This document shows positions 16,820 through 24,311 of a stretch of DNA of 33,067 bases, piece after piece. The DNA is from an uncultured Bacilli bacterium. Lineage in GTDB: Bacteria; Bacillota_I; Bacilli_A; RF39; UBA660. Below the pieces are notes generated by a model. The model was given only the letters and a program-made list of their open reading frames with translations, ran no database searches and was not told the origin of the DNA. Positions within the stretch are counted from its first letter, which is position 1, and every line of letters begins with the position of its first letter. Where the stretch lies: contig CAKPLX010000009.1 of NCBI GenBank assembly GCA_934167785.1, positions 1 to 33,067 on the forward strand, read 5' to 3'. The translations under genes and the position numbers were made by a program.

Positions 16820-18568
16820 CTAAAACCAACTTTTTTTCTTTTCTGTTTCTGTATAATTACTTAAATCTTTAAATTCTTCATCATCAAAGAAAGAATTATT
16901 TTTGTTCATTTCAGGAAATTCAGGAAAAATATTTTCCTTTTTTTCTACATTAATTTCAGGAAATACTTTTTTTTCTTTTATAGATTCATCTACCTTTTTC
17001 ACAGAAATTACTTTATTATCTAAGTTTTGTTTTTTTATTACCGGAATTCCGTCTCGTTCAGTATTTTCCACTTTTCTTGTTGCATCAAAGATATTACTTC
17101 GAGAAGTAGGGATTTGTGATGAGCTAACTTTCGCTGTAGAATTCACCTTTCTTCCTTCTTTATTTCTCATAAATGTCTCTGTGCTCTCATTCACCTTTTC
17201 ATGACCAGCTGAAAAAATATTTGGATTTGTTTTTCTTGGTTTATTTGCTAATTTTTCCATTGACATTTTATTCTGACCTTCAGTTTGGTGAAGAAAAGAC
17301 TCTTTGATATGATTATCTTGTAAACTTTCCCTACCAGTATTTAAAATAGGATTTTTCTTTTCTACTAATAGTTCTTTAGTACGTCTTTCAATTTCTTTCT
17401 TTCGTTCCTCTTCAAGAGCTTGTTGCCGTTTGGCAATTTCTCTTTGTCTCTTTTCCTCTTCTAATCGCTCCTGTTCCAATCTCTCCTGCTCTTGGCGTTT
17501 CTTTTCCTGAAGAAGTTTCTCTTGATATTTTTTTTCATTTTCTAGTAAATTAGACAATAATCCTTTTAATTCTTTACTATTATTTTCTTCAATAATATCC
17601 TCTAAGTTACTACTTTTAATGTCTTTTTCTTCAATTAAACTTTTTAAAGTGGTAACGTCTTGCTGTTCTAACTTTATTGTTGCATATTCCTTATTCAGCT
17701 CTACTCCCACTATTTTATATAAATCGCTACTTGTAATATTAATTAAAATATTGTTCATTTCTTCTCTTTTATTTAGGATTTCTTGATAATTATTCACAGG
17801 TCGCTTATATATACTAATTAGATTTAAAATTAATTTTTTTTCTTTGTATCTTTCATATTCCAAAGTAATCGAAGCAAGCATATTGTCACATTCAAGGATA
17901 ATCTCCTCTGTACAATCTCTTCTAGCTAATTTAGCATTCTCTTTGGCTTTTTCTAGAGAATATCCTAATTCAGTATAAGCCAAATCAATTTCTTTTTTTC
18001 GCTCCTCTAGTTCATACAAAGAAAGTTTTTTGAAAGCATTATCTAAAATATACATCATCTTTTCCTCAAGTTGATTATTTAAATTTTCATTATTTTTTAT
18101 TTTAGCATTTGCTTTTTTTATACTATTATCTAAATTCTTTATTTCTTCTTTTAAAATTCCTTCTAATTTGATATTATTTTTATATCTTTCGATAATTTTT
18201 ACTTGTTGCTTATATTCTTCTAAATTATTTTCCCCTAGAATGGTTTCTACTTCAATACCAATACCAGTTAGTTCTTTGTTACTTACAACTTGATTATTAA
18301 CATATGCTCTTCTTTCATTTACTAAGTTAATTAATTCTAAAAGTCTTGTTCTTTCTTCACTCATTAAATAAACTGAGCGATTTTCAACTGATTTAAATTT
18401 TTCCTCATAAATGGAGTTTGTTATTTCTAAAACATTTTGAATAATTTTAGTCATTTCATCACAAATATCATTTTTCTGTTTTAGATCTGATGTATAGTTT
18501 AAACTTTTGGAAAACATATCATACTGCTTTAATAATTTTATAACTGCTTCATTGGCATATTCTATCAT
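16820..18568 (-). CDS. Coiled-coil protein B of a paralogous pair
   Basis: A 582-residue cytosolic protein of unknown function, first gene of the cassette. The helical N-terminal region (1-345) is homologous to protein A. It is followed by a dense Glu/Arg/Lys/Gln coiled coil (about 345-405: repeated QERLEQERLEEEKRQ style) that A lacks, then a disordered tail. The tail has scattered short motifs NPNIFSAGHEK, RSNIFDATRK and ENIFPEFPEM, and ends in an acidic-aromatic FFDDEEF and basic KKKSWF. No membrane segment or catalytic motif is visible. RBS AGAGGTGG precedes ATG, and the promoter has perfect consensus boxes, suggesting abundant expression. A scaffold or filament-forming role is possible but is only inference. 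Confidence 0.7.
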   Translation of the reverse strand: MIEYANEAVIKLLKQYDMFSKSLNYTSDLKQKNDICDEMTKIIQNVLEITNSIYEEKFKSVENRSVYLMSEERTRLLELINLVNERRAYVNNQVVSNKELTGIGIEVETILGENNLEEYKQQVKIIERYKNNIKLEGILKEEIKNLDNSIKKANAKIKNNENLNNQLEEKMMYILDNAFKKLSLYELEERKKEIDLAYTELGYSLEKAKENAKLARRDCTEEIILECDNMLASITLEYERYKEKKLILNLISIYKRPVNNYQEILNKREEMNNILINITSSDLYKIVGVELNKEYATIKLEQQDVTTLKSLIEEKDIKSSNLEDIIEENNSKELKGLLSNLLENEKKYQEKLLQEKKRQEQERLEQERLEEEKRQREIAKRQQALEEERKKEIERRTKELLVEKKNPILNTGRESLQDNHIKESFLHQTEGQNKMSMEKLANKPRKTNPNIFSAGHEKVNESTETFMRNKEGRKVNSTAKVSSSQIPTSRSNIFDATRKVENTERDGIPVIKKQNLDNKVISVKKVDESIKEKKVFPEINVEKKENIFPEFPEMNKNNSFFDDEEFKDLSNYTETEKKKSWF

Positions 18569-18589
18569 AGCAAACCACCTCTTATTTTC

Positions 18590-18617
18590 ATTATATACTA
18601 TTTTAATATTTTGTCAA
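18590..18617 (-). promoter_or_regulatory. Consensus promoter of the coiled-coil cassette
   Basis: Minus-strand TTGACA, 16 bases, TATAAT: both boxes match consensus exactly. The start codon of protein B is about 22 bases after the -10. Confidence 0.85.
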
Positions 18618-18642
18618 TTAGTTACTCTTTTTCTTATTTTAA

Positions 18643-18687
18643 AAATTTGGAATGTTAACAACTCTATTTTACACTTATTCCAAATTT
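18643..18687. repeat. 11-bp perfect inverted repeat upstream of the cassette promoter
   Basis: AAATTTGGAAT (18643-18653) and ATTCCAAATTT (18677-18687) with 23 bases between. It lies roughly 25-70 bases behind the -35 of the cassette promoter, where an activator or repressor dimer pair could bind. A hairpin role is less likely as no transcript is expected to start before it. Confidence 0.55.
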
Positions 18688-18700
18688 ATTTGTGCATAAA

Positions 18701-18914
18701 AAAATCAGTTAATTTTTTTGGCTCTTCGAAATTCGATGGACCCAGCAAAATGTATTCGTTATAAATTTACTTAATATTAATTTGAAATTTTTAAAGAATG
18801 ATTTAGTTTTTTAAAGTTTTAAGAAATAAAATATGATAAAAATCACATCTAAAATTTAGATGTGATTTTTTAGGCCCACCGAATTTCGAAGAACCATTTT
18901 TTGTAACTGATTTT
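18701..18914. repeat. 214-bp element with 42-43-bp inverted-repeat arms
   Basis: The left arm (18701-18743) and right arm (18873-18914) are reverse complements. The outer 11 bases AAAATCAGTTA are identical, as is the core TCTTCGAAATTCG. The flanking GG-TGG-CC bases differ only by transitions, which keep G-U pairing. Between the outer block and the core is an A/T tract that runs in opposite sense in the two arms (ATTTTTTT against CAAAAAAT). The core itself is near-palindromic (TCGAA-A-TTCGA). The space between the arms holds the strong terminator at 18838-18871. Together with the repeat at 18643-18687 and the promoter, this accounts for the 352-base gene-free gap 18569-18920. It could be a MITE-like element or a large structured RNA. 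Confidence 0.7.
18838..18871 (-). terminator. Strong terminator after the TasA-like gene
   Basis: A 16-bp perfect inverted repeat: AAAAATCACATCTAAA / TTTAGATGTGATTTTT, closed by a minimal loop. T-runs lie on both sides, so it can act in either direction. It lies about 50 bases after the stop codon at 18921. Confidence 0.85.
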
Positions 18915-18920
18915 ACTGTT

Positions 18921-19943
18921 TTACGTATTTGGTGTAACTCTTGTGTGTCCACTAAATGTTGCCGTTACCTCACTGCCTTGTGCAGAAATGAATGTTACAT
19001 TACCTTGGAAGAAATTTTCCAATGTTTCACTTGCATCAGTTGCGCCTTGGGTTTGGTTATGACCATTTTCACTTAACCATACTACGATGTAATAAACTTG
19101 TGCATCTTTAAATGTCGTACTACTTGTACCTGAGTTATTTCCTGCATTTCCATCGTTTGCCTCAAGGTACTGGTTATATACTAATGCCGAAGTTGTATCT
19201 GCTGCTCTTTTATAGGAATAATTTCCAGCAACGTGATCACTTACTCTGATATAATTTTGTTTAATTACTTCATATTTATTTCCTTGAATCGTTGCAGCAT
19301 TCGTTGTATCTGTTTGTGCATAAGTTACATCAGCACGAGCCGTTTTAATTTCTCCTTTATTTAAACCCTCTGTTTTTACAGAAGTCCCACCTAAAGCAGC
19401 AAATGCAATTTCGTTAGTTGAACGTATCGTTGTTTTTCCAGCAGTTGTACAACTTGTAACTAAGTTTGAAGTTTCAGCACTACAAAATACTTGCGCCCAA
19501 CGCATTGATGTTTTATTAGTAGATGATGCTGTATAATCAGCTGGTGTACCCGAACCTCCGCTTAATGTTACATAACCATCTAGAAACATACTTGCTGTAC
19601 TAGAATTTACTGCAGTAATTTTATATACTTGACATACGGCGTTCCCGTTGTCATCTACACAGATTCCTTTATCTGACACTTGAGCATTCTTAGTTAAAGC
19701 CTGCTCAATCATGTTATTGGACATAGGAATTAGTCCGCCCCTAGTATTATCTTTATCAGTTACCTTTTTTACATCCAAATCAAATTTTATGGTTGCCATA
19801 TTACCTTTTACAGTATTAGCATTTGTTGCTGTTGCTGTATAATATGCAAAAGTTGCCCCTATAACAGCAATCATTAAAGTAGCGACCCCTATTACTGCAT
19901 AAAATATATTGTTGATTGAATTTTTTTGTTTCTTCTGTTCCAC
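18921..19943 (-). CDS. TasA/CalY-like surface protein with SipW-type signal
   Basis: A 340-residue exported protein. The N-terminus (basic KKQK, hydrophobic 14-33, then IGATFAYYTATATNAN) is the SipW-dependent signal type seen on TasA and camelysin, which form amyloid-like matrix fibres in Bacillus. The mature part is rich in Thr, Ser, Ala and Asn with few lysines, and has cysteine pairs (GICVDDNGNAVC and FCSAETSNLVTSC) that could form disulphides. It is less AT-rich than its neighbours. The start is GTG, seven bases after AAGGAGG. No SipW peptidase is in the window. It has its own promoter and a strong terminator, so it is a monocistronic unit. Confidence 0.65.
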   Translation of the reverse strand: MEQKKQKNSINNIFYAVIGVATLMIAVIGATFAYYTATATNANTVKGNMATIKFDLDVKKVTDKDNTRGGLIPMSNNMIEQALTKNAQVSDKGICVDDNGNAVCQVYKITAVNSSTASMFLDGYVTLSGGSGTPADYTASSTNKTSMRWAQVFCSAETSNLVTSCTTAGKTTIRSTNEIAFAALGGTSVKTEGLNKGEIKTARADVTYAQTDTTNAATIQGNKYEVIKQNYIRVSDHVAGNYSYKRAADTTSALVYNQYLEANDGNAGNNSGTSSTTFKDAQVYYIVVWLSENGHNQTQGATDASETLENFFQGNVTFISAQGSEVTATFSGHTRVTPNT

Positions 19944-19966
19944 TTCATATCCTCCTTATTTTCTTA

Positions 19967-19995
19967 AGTATAACAAAATAATTTTAAAAATGCAA
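19967..19995 (-). promoter_or_regulatory. Promoter of the TasA-like gene
   Basis: Minus-strand TTGCAT, 17 bases, TATACT. The -35 begins directly after the stop codon of the upstream glycosyltransferase gene. Confidence 0.7.
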
Positions 19996-21327
19996 CTAAT
20001 TTCTTTCACTTTTATAGATATCAAAACTAGATGATGAATAAACTTGATTATAACTATTTTTAATATAATTTAAGATAAAACGATTGGTTTGACTTTTCTT
20101 CTTACCAGTTGCCTCTGTATCATCAAAAATAAATAAACATGAGTTATTTTGACATTTTTTTTGAAGTTCCTCACGATATTTCTGTTCCCCATGATAACCT
20201 AGATTTCCATCATTAATATTATCAAACTTATTTATAGGAAGATTTAAATTTAATTTTATGAAATACGCTGGGGTTCCTAGAAAAAATAAAGTTGAATCAG
20301 GATTCTCTTTAATTACTTTTTTTATCTTTTCAACATCACCTATCATATTTCTTGAAACTAATCGTGAATACATGAAATTTTTTGGGGGATAATATTCTAA
20401 ATACTCATATTTGGTTCTAAACAGCGTTGTAACATGAAGAGTTAGTGCCATAATAGCAAAAAAAAGAAAAATTAAAAACGAGATATACGGATATTTTCGT
20501 TCTTTTAAAATTAGAAAATAAGTAACTGGAGCTATTCCAATACAAAAATGAAAAAAGTCGGCAATTGGAAAAACAATAATTTGGAAAATTAAAATATATA
20601 AAGTTTCTATATCTTTTGTTTGATAATAATTCCAAAGAAAGTAGAAAATAATTAAAATTTCTATCCAAAAAAGAATACTAGTTGGTGTTTTATTTTGTTT
20701 AGTAAAGCTAAGCATTCCCAAAAAACAATAATTGAGAAATTGATTAAAATTGTTAAATACTATCAAATAAAGAAGAAAAAGGAAGATTCCCACTAAATAA
20801 ACCATTATCGTTTTTTTTCTATTCTTTGTTTCTAGTAAAGAAGGAATAATTAGTAATGCAAATGTCTGCTTTGTTAAAAACATAAAAATGATTATTATAG
20901 GAGTAAGATAAGAAGAGAATTTCTTTTTTTTTAAGGATAATAATAAGAATAAGAGGAAAAGACTAAAAACGTTGTATCCTGCATAAGGATAAAACAATAT
21001 TAAAAATTCAATGGCAAGTGCTTTATAGCCTATTTGTTTACTAGTAATAAAGAAAATTGTTGTTGTAAGAAAGGCTATAACAATATGATAAATAATTAAT
21101 TTCTCTCCAAAAATTAAAAAAATAGGAGTACATAAATAAAAAAATAAAGGAGGAACAATCATACTAAAATCCTTATATGGGATTAATCCTGTTATGATAT
21201 TATGAATATATCCATAGTTATACAATTCATCATCTGTTATATTTTTTATATAGTATGTATAGATTACTGTTAAAATCAAAAAGAAAAAGAAAAGGAGTAT
21301 CTTGCTTATTTTAACTTTTTCCTGCAT
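19996..21327 (-). CDS. GT-C fold membrane glycosyltransferase
   Basis: A 443-residue protein with about ten to eleven membrane segments. The first outside loop carries the DDE-type acidic motif NITDDELYNYGY and IPYKDF, where GT-C enzymes (PMT/ArnT/GT39-like) hold the catalytic aspartates that use polyprenyl-phosphate sugars. A soluble C-terminal domain (about 330-443) follows. It would transfer a sugar to an outside acceptor; neither sugar nor acceptor can be read. It starts two bases after the thymidylate kinase stop, so they are co-transcribed. The next gene downstream is the TasA-like surface protein, a possible acceptor, which is inference from position only. Confidence 0.7.
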   Translation of the reverse strand: MQEKVKISKILLFFFFLILTVIYTYYIKNITDDELYNYGYIHNIITGLIPYKDFSMIVPPLFFYLCTPIFLIFGEKLIIYHIVIAFLTTTIFFITSKQIGYKALAIEFLILFYPYAGYNVFSLFLLFLLLSLKKKKFSSYLTPIIIIFMFLTKQTFALLIIPSLLETKNRKKTIMVYLVGIFLFLLYLIVFNNFNQFLNYCFLGMLSFTKQNKTPTSILFWIEILIIFYFLWNYYQTKDIETLYILIFQIIVFPIADFFHFCIGIAPVTYFLILKERKYPYISFLIFLFFAIMALTLHVTTLFRTKYEYLEYYPPKNFMYSRLVSRNMIGDVEKIKKVIKENPDSTLFFLGTPAYFIKLNLNLPINKFDNINDGNLGYHGEQKYREELQKKCQNNSCLFIFDDTEATGKKKSQTNRFILNYIKNSYNQVYSSSSFDIYKSERN

Positions 21328-21329
21328 TA

Positions 21330-22031
21330 TTAATGATTTATAAATCCTTTTACCATATTAAATATTTCATTATGAATATCTTCTATTTTTCGCATTTGAT
21401 TATTCCTAGTACATTCAATCATTTTAAAGTGATATAATGCTTTTAATTCCAAATAAGTTTGCTCTGCTCTTTTTAAATGCTTTCTATCTTTTTCATTTTG
21501 ATCTAAGGAAGAACAACGTTTTTTTTGCAAGTCTATAGTCACTTGGTAAGGAACATAAAGTAGAATAACTAAATCTGGTTTGGGAAGATTTAAAATATTA
21601 AATTCTAAAGTTTCGATTGTTTTAAAAAATTGAAATCTCTCTTCTTGTTTATTTATTTTTCCTCCTTGGTGAGCCATATTAGAAAAAGTATAACGATCTA
21701 AGATAACATTAATTCCTTTATCTAATAAATTTTCACATTCCTTAATATTATATTTTCGATCCGCTGCATAATAGAGAGATGAAACCATTCCATCTACTTC
21801 ACTGGCACCCTCTTCAAACCATCCCTTTGGACTGTTTAAGTATTTTTGACATAGTTCTTCTTTCCCTAAATAACAAGCCCCAATAATTTTTCCAGTTGGT
21901 GTTTGATAGTTCGGAAAAGATAACTTTTTTGCAGACATTCCTACTTCATTTAATTTTTTTACTAATAGATTGGCTTGTGTTTCTTTTCCTGAACAATCTG
22001 TACCTTCTATTACTATCAATTTTCCTCGCAT
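21330..22031 (-). CDS. tmk: Thymidylate kinase
   Basis: About 233 residues, phosphorylating dTMP to dTDP. The P-loop is EGTDCSGKETQ near residue 10. The DRY motif is DRYTFSNMAHQGGK and the lid region contains KKRCSSLDQNEKDRKH. It is about 20 residues longer than the E. coli enzyme, with extra sequence around GWFEEGASEVDGMVSSLYYAADRK as in a long thymidylate-kinase subgroup. I use the ATG at 22031, 11 bases after AAGGG; a GTG three codons earlier is an alternative. It is the first gene of a two-gene unit with the glycosyltransferase. Confidence 0.88.
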   Translation of the reverse strand: MRGKLIVIEGTDCSGKETQANLLVKKLNEVGMSAKKLSFPNYQTPTGKIIGACYLGKEELCQKYLNSPKGWFEEGASEVDGMVSSLYYAADRKYNIKECENLLDKGINVILDRYTFSNMAHQGGKINKQEERFQFFKTIETLEFNILNLPKPDLVILLYVPYQVTIDLQKKRCSSLDQNEKDRKHLKRAEQTYLELKALYHFKMIECTRNNQMRKIEDIHNEIFNMVKGFINH

Positions 22032-22126
22032 ATATCTCACTACCCTTCTTTAAAGAAAGATATCATATATTGAGAAGAATTATTTCTAAATTAACTAATA
22101 AGATAAATTTTTTTCTTTTTGATTGG

Positions 22127-22155
22127 TTGTTATTCTTAAAAAAAAATGATATACT
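22127..22155 (+). promoter_or_regulatory. Promoter of the CmpB-like gene
   Basis: Plus-strand TTGTTA, 17 bases, TATACT, with AAAGGAG and ATG following within 25 bases. It lies in the divergent space with tmk. Confidence 0.65.
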
Positions 22156-22179
22156 CTATAAAGTAAAGGAGTTAGGTAA

Positions 22180-22890
22180 ATGCAAATATTTTTTTATTAC
22201 TTTATTATTTTTTTCGCTTATTCTGTTTTTGGGTGGATTATTGAATCTAGTTTAGTTAGTTTACAATCGAAACCAATTCATTTTGTAAATAGAGGTTTTT
22301 TGATTGGCCCATATTGCCCTATATATGGATGTGGTTCTTTGGCAATGATTTTATATTTAGAACAATATCGAGATAATGTTGTTACGGTCTTTTTATTAGG
22401 TGTTGTTTTATGCTCTATTTTAGAATACTTTACTAGTTATATTATGGAAAAGTCATTTAAAACAAGATTATGGGATTATAGTGAAAAAAAATTTAATCTA
22501 AACGGAAGAATTTGTGGAGAAAATGCAATTTTATTTGGATTGGGAGGCGTCTTTATTATTTATGTTACTCACCCTATTTTAAATAAGATATTAAATCGAT
22601 TTGATCCTAAAGCAATTACCATTATTAGTATTATTCTATTTATTATTTTTCTTACCGATACGATTCTATCTTTTAATATCATGAATCGTTTTAAGAAAAC
22701 AATATCTAATATTGAAATAAAGAAAGATTCTACAACAGAATTTAAAAAAATGGTAAGAGAAAAAATGGCTGAAGGACATCAAATTTTTCAAAGCAGATTA
22801 TTAAATGCTTTTCCACATATTGATGTAAAGCCATTTATGCCTTTAACCAAAGAAATCAAGGGATTAAGAGGATTTTTTCGAAAAAAATAA
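22180..22890 (+). CDS. CmpB-like putative ABC transporter permease
   Basis: A 236-residue integral membrane protein of the family named putative ABC-transporter type IV (CmpB). It has about five membrane segments in residues 1-170 and a basic cytosolic tail. Family-specific blocks are FGWIIESSL, RGFLIGPYCPIYG and LEYFTSYIMEKSFKTRLWDYS. No ATP-binding partner is nearby and the transport role is unproven for the family. RBS AAAGGAG precedes ATG. It is one of only two intact protein genes on the plus strand, a single-gene unit with its own promoter and terminator. Confidence 0.78.
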   Translation: MQIFFYYFIIFFAYSVFGWIIESSLVSLQSKPIHFVNRGFLIGPYCPIYGCGSLAMILYLEQYRDNVVTVFLLGVVLCSILEYFTSYIMEKSFKTRLWDYSEKKFNLNGRICGENAILFGLGGVFIIYVTHPILNKILNRFDPKAITIISIILFIIFLTDTILSFNIMNRFKKTISNIEIKKDSTTEFKKMVREKMAEGHQIFQSRLLNAFPHIDVKPFMPLTKEIKGLRGFFRKK

Positions 22891-22897
22891 TTCGACA

Positions 22898-22921
22898 TGC
22901 ACTATTTGAAGTGCTTTTTTC
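22898..22921 (+). terminator. Terminator of the CmpB-like gene
   Basis: TGCACT-ATTTG-AAGTGC style hairpin (stem GCACT/AGTGC) followed by a T6 tract and C, TT. It ends just before the stop of the convergent DUF368 gene. Confidence 0.8.
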
Positions 22922-22922
22922 T

Positions 22923-23741
22923 TTATGTTTTTTTATTCAAATTTTTGGTTGCTATTATTCCTAGAAAAAATAATAATGAACAAATAATTAAATTATTTAG
23001 ATTTTTTATTTGAGGAAAATACTTAAAAAGAAGAATTAGTATTGTTGATAACAAAAGACCAAAGATAATTGCATAAGTCTTTTGTTTATAATTTTTGAAT
23101 AAATAGTTAACCAATATAGTCATTAAAATTACTCCTAAAAGAAAACCTATACTAAATGGAAAGAGAAAAAGAAAATTATTTTTAAAAAGAGTAAAGTTAA
23201 AAATATTTCCTAAAATTTGTAAGTAATAATTATATACACCCATTAACATTAAAAGTAAGGTAGAACTTACTCCTGGTACTATTGTTCCTACTGCTTCTAA
23301 AAATCCAGAAGTCATAAAAAAAAGGAAATCTTGATAAGTATTTTTTATCGTATAGTGATTATCCCCAGTTATTTTTGATAACCAAAAAATGACTAACATT
23401 GATAATAAAACTAGAAAAAAATCTTTCTTTATATGAATTTCTTTTTTTATCTCAGGAATTCCTCCCGTAATTAATCCAAGTAAAAGAATTGATGTATAAA
23501 GTGGATAGTTTAAAAGAAAATAAGTAATAATTTTACTAAAAAAAACAATTCCTAATCCAACACCTAAAGAAAGTTGGAATAAAAAAGAAAAATTTTTCCT
23601 TGGATTAGCAAAAAAATTGGTTATAGCATCTATTGCTTTATCATACAAATTAAAACTAATCATTAAAATAGCGCCACTAAAACCTGGAATGATTTTAGCA
23701 ATTCCAATAATTATTCCCTTCATCAATAAATTTATTTTCAT
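22923..23741 (-). CDS. DUF368 polyprenyl-phosphate transporter (PopT-like)
   Basis: A 272-residue membrane protein with about eight segments. DUF368 proteins (PopT) return undecaprenyl phosphate across the membrane for wall and polymer synthesis. Two copies of the family motif mark its internal repeat: IIPGFSGAILMI (about 17-28) and TIVPGVSSTLLLMLMGVY (about 151-168). The start ATG has no Shine-Dalgarno site; the sequence before it is AT-only, so the message may be leaderless or the start is misplaced. It is divergent from the NlpC/P60 gene, with 62 bases between start codons. Confidence 0.85.
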   Translation of the reverse strand: MKINLLMKGIIIGIAKIIPGFSGAILMISFNLYDKAIDAITNFFANPRKNFSFLFQLSLGVGLGIVFFSKIITYFLLNYPLYTSILLLGLITGGIPEIKKEIHIKKDFFLVLLSMLVIFWLSKITGDNHYTIKNTYQDFLFFMTSGFLEAVGTIVPGVSSTLLLMLMGVYNYYLQILGNIFNFTLFKNNFLFLFPFSIGFLLGVILMTILVNYLFKNYKQKTYAIIFGLLLSTILILLFKYFPQIKNLNNLIICSLLFFLGIIATKNLNKKT

Positions 23742-23803
23742 ATTAAAATATATGTATTATTTCTTTTTTTTTAACCAATTGCATATCTTTTATTGGAGGG
23801 ATT

Positions 23804-24295
23804 ATGAAAGAGCTTTACCAAAAAAATATTGTAGATTTCTTAATGCTACAACTCAACAAACCATATATTTGGGATAGTAGTGGACCGGATAGTTTTGATT
23901 GCTCTGGTTTGACGAAATATATTTACCAAGAATTATTTAATGTTGATATTGAAAAAGATGGTTATGGTTCTGGAGATACCACAAAACAAATGACTAGTTC
24001 TGTTGGTATTCTAAAAAAGTACCGAGAAGATGATTTAAAAAAGAAAGCGTATGTTAAGGAATTAGAAGTTGGTGATTTAGTTTTTTTTCACAGGCAATCA
24101 TTAAATGATTCTGCTCCTTCCCCTAGCAATCGCTACCCAGGCCATGTTGGCATATATCTTGGAAATAATCAATTTATTCATGCTTTTAGTGAAGATGAAA
24201 AAGTAGTGATTACTTCTTTTGATGATTATTGGTTAAAAGTTTTAGTGGGAAGTAAAAATATTCTTCAATCTATTATTTTAAAAAAGGAACTATAA
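23804..24295 (+). CDS. NlpC/P60 domain hydrolase
   Basis: A 163-residue protein that is all catalytic domain. The cysteine is C33 in FDCSGL and the histidine H114 in PGHVGIYLG, with H126 in FIHA as the likely third residue. The family cuts peptide links in murein or similar amides. There is no signal peptide or wall-binding domain, so the protein is either cytosolic (recycling) or exported by another route. GGAGGG lies about four bases before ATG. It is divergent from the DUF368 transporter and convergent with the membrane protein at 24310. Confidence 0.88.
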   Translation: MKELYQKNIVDFLMLQLNKPYIWDSSGPDSFDCSGLTKYIYQELFNVDIEKDGYGSGDTTKQMTSSVGILKKYREDDLKKKAYVKELEVGDLVFFHRQSLNDSAPSPSNRYPGHVGIYLGNNQFIHAFSEDEKVVITSFDDYWLKVLVGSKNILQSIILKKEL

Positions 24296-24311
24296 ATTAT
24301 TTAGTTCCTTT
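24283..24311. terminator. Shared bidirectional terminator
   Basis: AAAGGAACTA / TAGTTCCTTT, a perfect 10-bp stem with a 9-base loop. T-tracts follow in both directions, stronger on the minus strand. The stop of the NlpC/P60 gene and of the convergent gene both lie in or next to the stem. Confidence 0.85.

Noticed and set aside
18701..18914. CRISPR array or T-box in the repeat-rich gap
   Set aside because: There are only two arms, inverted not direct, with no spacers; no T-box sequence or specifier loop and no aminoacyl-tRNA gene downstream.
21896..22255. A plus-strand frame spanning the tmk start and the CmpB-like start
   Set aside because: It overlaps two real genes in the wrong frame and contains the divergent promoter region.
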